The notes under the pieces: model-generated
Told to the model about the DNA's origin: nothing
Databases searched by the model: none
Seen by the model: only the letters and a program-made list of their open reading frames with translations
From: Pediococcus claussenii ATCC BAA-344
Lineage (GTDB): Bacteria; Bacillota; Bacilli; Lactobacillales; Lactobacillaceae
DNA: 64,000 nucleotides
Reading direction: 5' to 3'
NCBI RefSeq assembly: GCF_000237995.1
Contig: NC_016605.1
Location: 1,178,001-1,242,000, forward strand
Made by a program: the position numbers and the translations under genes
In this document: one piece after another, positions 40,321 through 50,174 of the stretch
Position numbering within the stretch: the stretch's first letter is position 1
Layout of the letters: each line of letters begins with the position of its first letter

Positions 40321-41328
40321 TTAATCCTTATCTTCCTCGCCGGTAAAATATAATCCAGCATTTTGCCGTAAATTAAACATTAATTTATTAACATTTCGGC
40401 TTAATTGAAGCCATTCATAATATTTATTTTGATTTTTCTCATCATCAAAATGGTTGATAACATCTGCGAAATCTTGGGCCTCTGCAACCATTGGATTTTT
40501 CTCGGGCTTTGTACCAATTTCAGTAAACTCACCACGTTCATCGTATAATCGAATACTATTCAATTCAGCCGCGTTATCCATTACAATCGTGTCCTTCAGT
40601 CCATAAATCTCGGACTGTACATACGAATTGGCAATCTTCCCAATATTAAGTGTTACATCAAACTGTGGATAACGTAAGATCGCGGTTCCCTTACCATCAA
40701 CCCTAGTTCTTATCTTTTGTGGAAAGTAAGCCACCTCTTCAGGCATCCCAAACCAAGCAACTGCATCATAAACCACATAAACGCCTAGATCCTGCAAAGC
40801 GCCACCAGCAAAATCTAAGGAGAAAATATTAGGTTCCTCACCATTTAAAACAGCATCATACCTACTGGAATATTTGGCATAGGTAAGTGAAGCCCCCTGC
40901 ACAACATCAAAATTATTAATTGCGTGTTGTACTACTTTAAAGTTTGGCTCATGCACATGTCTAGCTGCCTCGAACAACTTAGCCTTAGGATAATCTTTCA
41001 AGGCACTCTCCAACTTTCTCCACTGAGTTGGATTAACCACGATTGGTTTTTCTACAATTGTGATCTTTTCATGTTGTATTGCATCTAACGCTTGCTCAAA
41101 ATGTAAACTATTGGGCGATGCAATATAAACTGCATCAAAGTTTCCGTCCAAAAAAAACTTAGTTAAATCATCAAAAAATTCTGATGCTCCTAATAAATCA
41201 CCAAAATCATGGGCCTTTTGTATAGTTCGTGAATACACGGAACTTAATTGCCATTCATTTGTTTCATGTGCTGCATCAATAAACTGTTTTGTAATCCAGT
41301 TAGTACCAATAATTCCAAGTCTCAACAT
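40321..41328 (-). CDS. Gfo/Idh/MocA-family oxidoreductase
   Basis: NAD(P)-dependent dehydrogenase of 335 residues. N-terminal Rossmann pattern LGIIGTNWITKQF, then VYIASPNSLHFEQA and the VEKPIVVN motif with the EKP lysine. The C-terminal substrate domain has DLGVYVVYD. ATG at 41328 follows GGAGG. Substrate not known; neighbours give no sugar pathway. Confidence 0.9.
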   Translation of the reverse strand: MLRLGIIGTNWITKQFIDAAHETNEWQLSSVYSRTIQKAHDFGDLLGASEFFDDLTKFFLDGNFDAVYIASPNSLHFEQALDAIQHEKITIVEKPIVVNPTQWRKLESALKDYPKAKLFEAARHVHEPNFKVVQHAINNFDVVQGASLTYAKYSSRYDAVLNGEEPNIFSLDFAGGALQDLGVYVVYDAVAWFGMPEEVAYFPQKIRTRVDGKGTAILRYPQFDVTLNIGKIANSYVQSEIYGLKDTIVMDNAAELNSIRLYDERGEFTEIGTKPEKNPMVAEAQDFADVINHFDDEKNQNKYYEWLQLSRNVNKLMFNLRQNAGLYFTGEEDKD

Positions 41329-41493
41329 GTTAAATACCTCCATTTTTCTTCCATATTCTATTTTACATTAAATTTATAGCATTACGAAAACATTTCAATT
41401 ATTAAAACTGTATAAATTCAGTTCTTTTACTTTCTTCATGACCATTAACAATGATATATTATGCATATCATAAGTATAGAAGGAGTGTTGCAC

Positions 41494-41826
41494 ATGGTCT
41501 GGCGCCGAATCAGTTTAAACAAGTTATTTTCTGAAAATCGTACAGAAGAAGCACCCGAGCCCGTAAGCCCCTTCTTCTATGCGGGTACATGGGTATATCA
41601 AGATAATTCAACTAACCGAAAACATCAATTTGAAATTCAACCGAATTATGATGTCTACCTTGATAAACAATTAATCAAAACACAGGTAGAAAGCGTTACA
41701 CCATCTCGTTTGATTTTAATCGATAACTTTGGCTTCAAAATAGTTATCAGAACTAACGGTCGTAGTCCTATCAGTATTTTTGACGAGGCTAATGACGAAA
41801 CATATGCTATCATTGATTCTCTCTAA
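41494..41826 (+). CDS. DUF4828 protein
   Basis: A 110-residue soluble protein restricted, as far as known, to lactobacilli and relatives. Beta-rich pattern with FYAGTWVYQDNSTNRKHQFE and a repeat-like YDVYLD. Start ATG at 41494, after AAGGAGTGTTGCAC. Its stop codon overlaps that of the convergent GH25-like gene by two bases. No function is known to me. Confidence 0.8.
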   Translation: MVWRRISLNKLFSENRTEEAPEPVSPFFYAGTWVYQDNSTNRKHQFEIQPNYDVYLDKQLIKTQVESVTPSRLILIDNFGFKIVIRTNGRSPISIFDEANDETYAIIDSL

Positions 41827-42593
41827 TTAGAAAAGTCTCTCCACATTTCTTTATTCCCACTGAAGTATGATTCGGGTAATGTTAATTGTTCTCCGTCATT
41901 TTCATATCTTCGATCATCGAACTGCACTAGTTTAATATTTTTAACTGCTTTACCCACATGCGTTGTGACAATCCAAAACGGAGTTTGTCTAACGTATTTT
42001 TTGTATAATTTTTTGTAGATATCGGGTGTGGTTTTTATAATTACCGCTTGTCCATAGTAATTCGCGAGCAATCGAATTAACTTCACAACCTGTGGTCCTT
42101 GTTTCTGCCACCTAACATTATTTGCATTGAAATCACCGTAATATTCAATATTAATTGCGATTGGCAAAGTTCCAATGTTATTTTTCAGTTTAGATTTAAA
42201 AAAATCAAATTGTTTTTGTGCATCCTTTTGAAATCCAAATGAGTGTATAACCCCAACTGGTACATTCACTCCTTGAATTCTCTGATAATTCCCGTTGAAG
42301 GAATCATCTAAATATGTAGCTCCTGTTGTTGCTGTCAGATACACAAAGTCAACATTTTTTTGCTGTAACTGTTGAAAATCAACTGTTCCATCATCCTGAT
42401 TAAGTGTCACGCCATGCGTAGAATAATTATTTAACCGCGCCTCTTCTTCTTTTTGAAATGAGGCATACTTCATAATACCGCCAACCAATATAGTTCCTAC
42501 TAAAATAACAGCCAAAATTACCACTATTCGTTTACGCCATAGAATCCCTTGATTAAACTTAGGTCTGCTCTGTGATCTGTTCTTGCTGTTCAT
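41823..42593 (-). CDS. Divergent GH25 (lysozyme-like) membrane-anchored protein
   Basis: A 256-residue protein with an N-terminal membrane anchor (about 22-42) and a GH25 muramidase-like outer domain. The fold is recognisable from FVYLTATTGATYLDDSFNGN, VPVGVIHSFGFQKDAQKQFDFF and the end VQFDDRRYENDGE. Two catalytic acids appear changed: the opening G-x-D reads GVTLN (61-65) and the D-x-E reads NIE (148-150), leaving only the glutamate. It may bind glycan rather than cut it. AAGGAGG precedes the GTG/ATG pair; ATG chosen. Confidence 0.78.
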   Translation of the reverse strand: MNSKNRSQSRPKFNQGILWRKRIVVILAVILVGTILVGGIMKYASFQKEEEARLNNYSTHGVTLNQDDGTVDFQQLQQKNVDFVYLTATTGATYLDDSFNGNYQRIQGVNVPVGVIHSFGFQKDAQKQFDFFKSKLKNNIGTLPIAINIEYYGDFNANNVRWQKQGPQVVKLIRLLANYYGQAVIIKTTPDIYKKLYKKYVRQTPFWIVTTHVGKAVKNIKLVQFDDRRYENDGEQLTLPESYFSGNKEMWRDFSN

Positions 42594-42674
42594 CACACAA
42601 CCTCCTTGTTGTTATTGTATCCTATTTGATATAATTATCGAACCTAATTATATAAGAAGAGAGAATATATTGAG

Positions 42675-43994
42675 ATGCAAAACGTTAAACTAGAACGGAA
42701 CATTGGACTTTTTTCAGCGTTCTCCACAGTTATGGGAACTGTAATTGGTGCTGGAGTCTTCTTTAAAGTCGCCAGTGTTACAGGCAGTACACATTCAGCA
42801 GGAATGTCGTTATTAGCTTGGTTTATTGGGGGATTATTAAGCATTTGTGGTGGATTAACCAGCGCCGAACTAGCTGCAGCCATTCCTGAGACCGGTGGCG
42901 CTATTAAATATCTTGAAGTTGCATATGGAAAGCTACCGGGGTTTCTTTTAGGTTGGGCTCAGGTTCTAATCTATTTTCCGGCAAACATAGCCGCACTTTC
43001 AATAATTTTTGGAACTCAATTCGTTAATTTATTTCATTTATCAACCTTTTGGCTATTACCAATTGCAATAATCACGGGAGCTTCGCTAACTATAATTAAC
43101 CTTTTAGGTTCAAAGTACGGTGCACGTCTCCAATCGCTTACTTTAATCATTAAGTTGATCCCAATTGCTGTGATTATTCTTTTTGGATTGATATCCCACG
43201 GATCAGCCTCAATATCATTCTTTCCCAGCTCCACTAGTACTTCCAATAACATTCTTGTTGGCTTCAGCGGAGGCCTACTCGCAACTATGTTTGCTTACGA
43301 TGGCTGGTTAGGAATTGGCACCATCGCTGGTGAAATGAAAAGCCCTAAGAAAGATTTACCCAAAGCGATTGGTTGGGGTTTATTCGGCATTATGGTTGTT
43401 TATTTACTCGTTAACTTCATTTTCCTGAAAACCTTACCGATCAACCAGCTTGCTGGAAATTTAAACGCCGCCTCTCTCGCTTCAAAACACATATTTGGGG
43501 CATTGGGAGGAAAAATCGTTACAATCGGTATTCTCATTTCAGTCTATGGTGCTATTAACGGTTATACAATGACTGGGATGCGAGTTCCCTTCGCGATGGC
43601 AACGGAAGATTCCTTACCTATGAGTCATTTATTAAAGAAAATCTCCTTAAAAACTTATGTTCCTTATAATGCCGGTTTACTTCAAATAACGATTGCAATT
43701 CTCATGATGTTAATTGGTTCCTTTGACCTATTAACTGATATGTTAGTTTTTGTCATGTGGATTTTTAATGTTCTTATTTTTCTTGCGGTAATTAAACTCC
43801 GTCATCAACAACCAGAACTAGAACGCCCTTATCAGGTTCCTTTATATCCAATAGTTCCAATTTTAGCAATCATCGGTGGTTTTTTTATTCTAATCACAAC
43901 AATTATCACCCAAACACTACTCGCCATAATCGGAATTATTATAACTTTGTTAGGAATACCGGTTTACTACCTATCCAAACACAAAAACAATTAA
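42675..43994 (+). CDS. APC-family amino acid permease
   Basis: A 439-residue permease with about 12 segments. First segment has the substrate-binding motif VMGTVIGAGVFFK, then SAELAAAIPETGGAIKY and the YDGWLGIGTIAGEMKSPKKD loop of the family. Close to the SteT/LAT-like branch that exchanges serine, threonine or other neutral amino acids. Substrate not fixed. Divergent promoter region with the GH25-like gene. Confidence 0.9.
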   Translation: MQNVKLERNIGLFSAFSTVMGTVIGAGVFFKVASVTGSTHSAGMSLLAWFIGGLLSICGGLTSAELAAAIPETGGAIKYLEVAYGKLPGFLLGWAQVLIYFPANIAALSIIFGTQFVNLFHLSTFWLLPIAIITGASLTIINLLGSKYGARLQSLTLIIKLIPIAVIILFGLISHGSASISFFPSSTSTSNNILVGFSGGLLATMFAYDGWLGIGTIAGEMKSPKKDLPKAIGWGLFGIMVVYLLVNFIFLKTLPINQLAGNLNAASLASKHIFGALGGKIVTIGILISVYGAINGYTMTGMRVPFAMATEDSLPMSHLLKKISLKTYVPYNAGLLQITIAILMMLIGSFDLLTDMLVFVMWIFNVLIFLAVIKLRHQQPELERPYQVPLYPIVPILAIIGGFFILITTIITQTLLAIIGIIITLLGIPVYYLSKHKNN

Positions 43995-44034
43995 ACTGAA
44001 CACTAGTTATTTTTTATTAAGGGGGGGATTCATT

Positions 44035-44568
44035 TTGCAAAATTCAATTCAACAGTACGTACCATTTTTGATTCTACTCTTTCTAGTTATCATAAGTATT
44101 GTTAGAATCATTGGACATAACCCTAAACTAGTCAATACGATCGTTTTTGGTAGTTTAGGAGTTTATCTTATTTGCGTATTTTGGTTAATTTTCACCCCAG
44201 GATTGTATTATTTAGGCGACACCTATTACATGCGCTATTTTTGGTTTGGGACCGCGAAAATTGTTTATGTGCCTGCTGGCCTAACTTCAGAGGGAAGTAT
44301 TATGAATATGATCATGACACTACCAGCAGGTGTTTATCTAAGGCTACTTTTACCTAATAAAGTTAATAAGATACCTATCGTCTTCATGCTTGCGATTTCA
44401 ATTGGTTTATTTAATGAAGGCGGACAATTTATCCTCGATTTATTAGTTAACATCCAAAGAACTGTAGACATTACAGATGTTATTACTAACAGTATTGGTG
44501 TGATTTTGGGATGGGGAATTGCATTTTTAATTCGACTCAAACATGTTGATTTATGGAAGAAGGGATAA
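44035..44568 (+). CDS. VanZ-family membrane protein
   Basis: A 177-residue protein of four to five segments. The VanZ core NEGGQFILDLLVNIQRTVDI and ITDVITNSIGVILGWG is clear, with the earlier YMRYFWFGTAKIVYVPAGLT block. VanZ proteins are linked with low-level glycopeptide tolerance, but most members have unknown roles. TTG start with GGGGGGG upstream. A paralogue follows two bases later. Confidence 0.85.
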   Translation: MQNSIQQYVPFLILLFLVIISIVRIIGHNPKLVNTIVFGSLGVYLICVFWLIFTPGLYYLGDTYYMRYFWFGTAKIVYVPAGLTSEGSIMNMIMTLPAGVYLRLLLPNKVNKIPIVFMLAISIGLFNEGGQFILDLLVNIQRTVDITDVITNSIGVILGWGIAFLIRLKHVDLWKKG

Positions 44569-44569
44569 C

Positions 44570-45096
44570 ATGGTTTCTCAATATCTGCCATTTATTGGAT
44601 TTTCTATAATTACATTAGCCGCATTACTGTATTCTATAAAAAAGAGTTCTAGAGAGAAAAACACTATTTTTTCCTGTGCATATATCTTATTTGTGTTTGG
44701 TGGTTAATCTATCAGCCTCATGAGTTGTTTGGAAATGATCTCTACCTAAAACATTACTTTTATTTTCACTCAGCAAAAATTGTCTACGAACCTGCAGGAC
44801 TGACAAGCTCTGGCGCATTCTTAAACATAGCAATGACAATCCCTGGAGGAATATTTTTAAACTTATTATTCAAGGAACATCTTAACTGGTTTTCCATATT
44901 ATTAATATCCATACTTGTTGGATTCTTTAATGAATCTACTCAATTCATCTTCGATCAATATCTCAATCTAAAAAGAACCGTGGATATTACTGATGTCATG
45001 ACCAACGCGACTGGCATTATGATTGGGTATATATGTGCTAAACATGGAATTTCAGCTTCATCAAAAAGAATCAATCGTGGTAACACCCACGATTGA
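44570..45096 (+). pseudogene. Second VanZ-family gene, frameshifted
   Basis: The ATG at 44570 (ribosome site AAGAAGGG) opens 45 codons and stops at TAA 44705-44707. The paralogous sequence continues in another frame as WWLIYQPHELFGNDLYLKHY, then AKIVYEPAGLTSSGAFLN and NESTQFIFDQYLNLKRTVDI, matching the upstream gene. Loss of one T from the TTT at 44696-44698 (GTGTTTTGG expected) explains it. The end reads into a terminator. A sequencing error or a programmed slip are alternatives. Confidence 0.85.
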
Positions 45097-45104
45097 TTCT
45101 TTTT
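45063..45104. terminator. Strong bidirectional terminator
   Basis: AAAAAGAATCAATCGTGG and CCACGATTGATTCTTTTT pair perfectly over 18 bases. It separates the VanZ pair from the convergent EPS operon and overlaps the last codons of the VanZ remnant. Confidence 0.95.
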
Positions 45105-45105
45105 G

Positions 45106-46521
45106 TTATCTACCTAATATACTCTTTGCTTTTTTTAAAATACTTGCTTTCATTATTATTAATAATAATAAATAAACCACAATACCGATAATAATTTCTA
45201 AAACAATCATTATCCATTTTTCTGGAAGAATATAGTTTGCAATGATAGTAACGGCAAACATCATAGCTCCCGCAATAATGTACTTATCGGTTTCTTTAAA
45301 TAATTTTTTCAAATTAAGTTGTTCCCTAATAATATAAAGTTGATATCCGGTAACAACAAATTCTGATATAACTGTAGAAAGAGTTGCACCTTCGGCCCCC
45401 CACATTATAATAAATGGAACATTAATTATAATGTTTACTATTGCTCCAAGAACTACTGAAGTTGTAAATGCTCTATTTTGATTAGTTGGTAACAAATACT
45501 GGGTTCCCACCGCATTACTCCAAGCAATCAATAGAATTACAACCGATTCAATCATCATTAAGGGGATTACTGATAGAAATTTATCGGTAAAAAACAACGG
45601 AACAAATTTGGGGGCAATAGCTGCCATTCCGAACATCATTAGCGTTGCCAACGCAGTGACAAATGAAAAACTACCATATAAATATTCTTTAGTTTTTTCA
45701 GTTTGCCCTTTCATAAACGCATTTGCAACGTGAGGCAGCATCACTGTCCCTGTTGCAGTAACCAAAGCTAATACCATTTTTATCATTTTATCGGACTGAT
45801 CAAAATATCCTGCCGATTGGACAGATGTCATAGCCCCTAGCATTGTTTTATTAACAACTAAATAAATTTGTGTCGCAATTTGTGGCACAAATAAAACTAA
45901 TGAAGGTCTAAAATGCTTCCAAATATTTAATTTCTTAAACCTTAACTTACCTACATATCGCTTCAAATTAGGAAATAATGTCATGTTTCCAATTAATAAG
46001 GACAATGAAAGTATTAAAATATACGCCGTTAAATCACTGTAGGATTTAACGAAAACAAAGATACTAATCAATGTGATAATTTTGACGATAAAATTTCTTA
46101 TCACCGTGACACCAAAATTTTCAACACCCATAAAAAACCAAGATACATCAAAGGCAGCAGCAATGATTGAAATAGACTGAGCAAGATAATACGTATGGTA
46201 TTTCCCGGTCATAACAAGAAATATTAAAAAAGCAACGTATGCCAGAACTATGGTCATTAAACGCATTAAAAAAACTTCATAAAAAGTATTAGTTACCCTT
46301 TCCTTATCATCACGTACAAACGCTACTTGTCTGTTACCATAAAGATTAACACCAATGCTTCCAAACAAAATAAAATACTGAATAATTGAATTAGTAAAAG
46401 CGTTTATTCCCACTCCGGTAGGTCCTAAGACACGAGCTAAATAAGGCGTAGTTATTAACGGAACTAATAGAATAAACACCTGATATGAAGCGTTATATAA
46501 ATAGTTTTTAACAACCTGCAT
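45106..46521 (-). CDS. Wzx-type polysaccharide flippase
   Basis: Flips the lipid-linked repeat unit across the membrane. 471 residues with about 14 segments, of the PST/MOP family; N-terminus KNYLYNASYQVFILLVPLIT followed by TPYLARVLGPTGVGINAFT is typical. Five bases after glf and last in the EPS operon. Confidence 0.92.
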   Translation of the reverse strand: MQVVKNYLYNASYQVFILLVPLITTPYLARVLGPTGVGINAFTNSIIQYFILFGSIGVNLYGNRQVAFVRDDKERVTNTFYEVFLMRLMTIVLAYVAFLIFLVMTGKYHTYYLAQSISIIAAAFDVSWFFMGVENFGVTVIRNFIVKIITLISIFVFVKSYSDLTAYILILSLSLLIGNMTLFPNLKRYVGKLRFKKLNIWKHFRPSLVLFVPQIATQIYLVVNKTMLGAMTSVQSAGYFDQSDKMIKMVLALVTATGTVMLPHVANAFMKGQTEKTKEYLYGSFSFVTALATLMMFGMAAIAPKFVPLFFTDKFLSVIPLMMIESVVILLIAWSNAVGTQYLLPTNQNRAFTTSVVLGAIVNIIINVPFIIMWGAEGATLSTVISEFVVTGYQLYIIREQLNLKKLFKETDKYIIAGAMMFAVTIIANYILPEKWIMIVLEIIIGIVVYLLLLIIMKASILKKAKSILGR

Positions 46522-46526
46522 TTTAC

Positions 46527-47648
46527 TTATTTATCTCCAAATTCGTGTTCAACAGACTGTAAAGCGGCCATAATAGTTTGATCCATATTATAATATCTAT
46601 ACTGTCCAAGTCGTCCACCAAACAAAACATTTGGTGCCTTTTCTTTTGCTAAACCAACATATTTGGTATATAGTTCCTTATTCCTTTTATTATTAATTGG
46701 ATAATAAGGTTCATCGCCTCTATGCCAATCCTTCGGATATTCTCGTGTTACAACTGTTTTTCCCTTGGTTCCTTTTCCAAATTCAAAATGTTTATGCTCA
46801 ATAATTCTAGTATACGGTGTTTCAGCATCAGTATAATTCACAACTGCGTTCCCCTGAAAATCATCAACATCCTTAATCTCCGTATCAAAACGTAAACTTC
46901 TGTACTCAAGTTCTCCAATTTCATAATCAAAGAATTGATCAATCATTCCAGTAAAAATTATTTTAGCGTCCGAATTAAGGTAGTCTTCTTTGTTATCAAA
47001 GAAATCAACACCGGTTTCAACACTAATTAATTCGTGATCCAATAATTTTTCGATAATAGGAGTATACCCACCAATTGGAATGCCTTGATATGGGTCATTG
47101 AAGTAATTATTATCATATGTAAATCTTACAGGTAGACGGCGGATGATGAATGCTGGAAGATCTGTGGCAGATTGCCCCCATTGCTTCTCTGTATACCCTT
47201 TAACCAGCTTTTGATATACATCAGGGCCAACAAGTGAAATTGCTTGTTCTTCTAAATTCTTGGGAGCTCCGTCCAAATTTATACTTTTTTTCTGCTCTTC
47301 AATTTTAGCCCTAGCTTCATCAGGAGTTATAACTCCCCAGAGTTTGTTAAAAGTATACATATTGAATGGCATACTAAAAATTTCACCGTTATAATTAGCA
47401 ATTACATTGTTTGTATAGTTATTAAATTCAGCGAATTGATTTATATAGTCCCAAATTTTCTTCATACTTGTATGAAAAATATGAGCACCATATTGATGAA
47501 CCTGAATTCCTTCAATTTCTTTTGTATAAATGTTTCCGCCTATATGGTCTCTTTTCTCAATCACTTTAACTTTATGTCCGCGTTTTGCTGCTTCGTGTGC
47601 AAAGACCGAACCAAATAGGCCAGAGCCTATAATTAAATATTCCTGCAT
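46527..47648 (-). CDS. glf: UDP-galactopyranose mutase
   Basis: FAD enzyme that turns UDP-Galp into UDP-Galf, the furanose donor. 373 residues. Dinucleotide fold YLIIGSGLFGSVFAHEAAKR with VIEKRDHIGGN; active-site block YGAHIFHTS; and IIRRLPVRFTYDNNYFND. The presence of glf in the operon means the polymer should contain galactofuranose. Confidence 0.97.
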   Translation of the reverse strand: MQEYLIIGSGLFGSVFAHEAAKRGHKVKVIEKRDHIGGNIYTKEIEGIQVHQYGAHIFHTSMKKIWDYINQFAEFNNYTNNVIANYNGEIFSMPFNMYTFNKLWGVITPDEARAKIEEQKKSINLDGAPKNLEEQAISLVGPDVYQKLVKGYTEKQWGQSATDLPAFIIRRLPVRFTYDNNYFNDPYQGIPIGGYTPIIEKLLDHELISVETGVDFFDNKEDYLNSDAKIIFTGMIDQFFDYEIGELEYRSLRFDTEIKDVDDFQGNAVVNYTDAETPYTRIIEHKHFEFGKGTKGKTVVTREYPKDWHRGDEPYYPINNKRNKELYTKYVGLAKEKAPNVLFGGRLGQYRYYNMDQTIMAALQSVEHEFGDK

Positions 47649-47668
47649 TTTTCCACCTCAAATTAAAA

Positions 47669-48829
47669 TTATTTCTTGCCAAATAGTGCTTCAACACATC
47701 TTTCTGTTGCGTGTCCATTAGTATAGTTCATAAATCTTCCAATCATTTCATCAAAATCTTCTTCACTCTGGTCAAAGAACTTTGACTTCAACCTATCTAA
47801 AACCTGTTCTTCATTCTTCAAGACACCACCAGGGTAAACTTTTTCAGGGTCAAAATAAAATCCTCTTTCTTTTTTGTACTCATCATAATCATAACCAAAG
47901 CAGATGAAGGGTTTTCGTAACAATAAATAATCAAATACGATTGACGAATAATCAGTTATTAAAACATCTGTAATTTCTAGTAATTCATTTAACTTAGTAT
48001 ATTTAGAAAAGTCAAAAATGAAATCATTAAACTCAACATTTAACATTTTTGTGGTTCTGTCATGAGCACGGAGTAGAACCACATATTCATTACCAAGTTC
48101 CTTTTCCCATTTTTTAAAATTCACTGGTAAATCGATTTGGAAATTTCTACCACCATCATTGCTATCTCTCCAAGTTGGTGCGTACAATATTACTTTTTTA
48201 TCTGTTGGAATTCCTATGTCTTCTTTTAACATATCCAAATTTTTATCATTTGAATTAGTAAGTTCATCATTCCTAGGCATTCCTACCTTTAAAAATGAAT
48301 TCTCAGAAGCATTCAGGGCGCTTTTATAAACACTTTCATCGTGTCTACCCGATACACATAAATAATCAATATTTGCAGAATCATAATGACCTGAATTTTT
48401 ATCATCATTTCCGATTCTCTTCAATGCAACTCCATGCCAAGTATTTAAATACTTTGTACCCTTTTTTTTGAAATTTAGACTTCTTTCAATATTAATATCG
48501 GTAATCCAATATTTTGCCTTAAGGGCTGTTATAAAATATCTAAAACTATCAAATTTAACTACACGAAGACCTAAGTTTTCAAATTTTTGTGGCTCGTTAA
48601 ACGCCCAGATAAAGTTATACTTTTTATATCTATCGTCTTTTTTCATATATTGGTAAATTTCATAAGGACTTCCACCAAATGAATTTCCACCATTAGCAAC
48701 TACTAGAACCAGCCTTTTATCTGTATATACAAATAGTCCCAAAATTTTAAAGAATAAACTTCCACAAAAAACAAACAATTTTTTTAGAAGTAAACTGTGT
48801 TTTACAATGAATGCTAATCTTTTTTTCAT
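47669..48829 (-). CDS. CDP-glycerol glycerophosphotransferase family protein
   Basis: Transfers glycerol phosphate from CDP-glycerol, as in TagB/TagF. 386 residues; signatures KYLNTWHGVALKRIG, YAPTWRDSNDGG, LLRAHDR, ITDYSSIVFDYLL and GFYFDPEKVYPGG. In an EPS operon such enzymes decorate the repeat unit with glycerol phosphate. TagD (29419-29826) is the only CDP-glycerol source in the window. The acceptor sugar is unknown. Confidence 0.92.
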   Translation of the reverse strand: MKKRLAFIVKHSLLLKKLFVFCGSLFFKILGLFVYTDKRLVLVVANGGNSFGGSPYEIYQYMKKDDRYKKYNFIWAFNEPQKFENLGLRVVKFDSFRYFITALKAKYWITDINIERSLNFKKKGTKYLNTWHGVALKRIGNDDKNSGHYDSANIDYLCVSGRHDESVYKSALNASENSFLKVGMPRNDELTNSNDKNLDMLKEDIGIPTDKKVILYAPTWRDSNDGGRNFQIDLPVNFKKWEKELGNEYVVLLRAHDRTTKMLNVEFNDFIFDFSKYTKLNELLEITDVLITDYSSIVFDYLLLRKPFICFGYDYDEYKKERGFYFDPEKVYPGGVLKNEEQVLDRLKSKFFDQSEEDFDEMIGRFMNYTNGHATERCVEALFGKK

Positions 48830-48851
48830 ATATTACCCTCCTAAAAAATTA

Positions 48852-50102
48852 TTAAATTGTTATTTTATAATCTGAAAGGATTAACTCAAAAACACACGCT
48901 AAAAACCCAACTAATAACATGGTATGCGCAAATACTGTTGTTAAGAACAAATAAATCCAAACAATTGTGAAAATTCCAAGTTTATAATCATTTTTACTTA
49001 TTGCTTTTTTCAATAAATAGAAGAAACTTACAAAAAATGAAGTAAAGAAATATACTCCCCCTTCACTAAGGATTGTCATAATAGAATTTGTATATCCTGT
49101 TTCAGAACGCGCTAGCCTCCAGAAACTTGAAAAACTTATCCTCGTTGCTATATTACCATATCCCGATCCAAAAAAAGGGTGAACCATCCACGCCTTAAAT
49201 CCTGAAATGTAATCTTGCATTCTACTAGAACCGGAGGCTGACGATAATTTATTTGTCAATAACTGGTAACCAAGCGCGATCGCAATGATTGCAAAAATTG
49301 GAAACAAGATTAAACCAAATCTAAATCGATTATGCTTTACTGTATCTTCCAAGTATTCAAAAAGCTTACTCATAGTAACAACACCAAGGATCAGTAAAAC
49401 ACCAGTCACAGACACAGTACTTGCAATTGTAATTAAGTAAACAGCAAATCTAGATAAACTTTTTCTACCATTAATAAGATAGTCAAAGATAAAGGCAACA
49501 CTCAGATTAAGACTATACATGGGAGCTTCACAAAAAATTCCAATATTTCTAAAAATAGTATGTCCAAAAACAACCGCATCGTGTTGCCACTGGAAATAAA
49601 TATTAAAATAACTTGAAGTAATAACATTTCCACCCCAGTTAATTGGAAGCGAACCGGTCGGTTTAATAATCCCAGCTATAGATCCAAAAAGCCAAAAAAA
49701 TAAAGAAATAATGGCCAGTATAAAAATAATATTAGAATACATTCGCAGTAATTGTTTAAAATCATTTTTTTCCTTGTACAAATGTATGTATATTACCATC
49801 AATAAAAAATAAACCACAAAAACTTGAATCAGCCCAAAAATTTTACCAGGTGAAACCAATATATATACACTAATATACAAAATCCACAAAACAGAAAAAA
49901 TAATTAGTTTGCCCACTTTTGTCTCTAAACTCATTAAAGTAAGAACTCTAACAAATAATAAAGCTACTAAAATCACTGGTAGGTGGTAATTACTCATTGA
50001 AGCTGCATTAAAAACTGATTGTGTACATAAAATAATTAAAGCCACTATCAAATAATCTATCAGATGAAAAATATACCCAACCACATTTTTATTTCCATAC
50101 AT
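48852..50102 (-). CDS. Wzy-like polysaccharide polymerase
   Basis: A 416-residue membrane protein with about 10-12 segments. It has the large outside loop typical of polymerases (about residues 165-205) with NIYFQWQHDA and FRNIGIFCEAPMYSLN, and a later GSSRMQDYISGFKAWMVHPFFGSGYG loop. Called from topology, loop motifs and position; sequence in this family is poorly conserved. Confidence 0.82.
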   Translation of the reverse strand: MYGNKNVVGYIFHLIDYLIVALIILCTQSVFNAASMSNYHLPVILVALLFVRVLTLMSLETKVGKLIIFSVLWILYISVYILVSPGKIFGLIQVFVVYFLLMVIYIHLYKEKNDFKQLLRMYSNIIFILAIISLFFWLFGSIAGIIKPTGSLPINWGGNVITSSYFNIYFQWQHDAVVFGHTIFRNIGIFCEAPMYSLNLSVAFIFDYLINGRKSLSRFAVYLITIASTVSVTGVLLILGVVTMSKLFEYLEDTVKHNRFRFGLILFPIFAIIAIALGYQLLTNKLSSASGSSRMQDYISGFKAWMVHPFFGSGYGNIATRISFSSFWRLARSETGYTNSIMTILSEGGVYFFTSFFVSFFYLLKKAISKNDYKLGIFTIVWIYLFLTTVFAHTMLLVGFLACVFELILSDYKITI

Positions 50103-50174
50103 ACTTTTTCTCCCACAACTTATAACGGTGTTCTATCAGCCCTCTTCTAAGGAGGTACACAAACTAATAATGTG

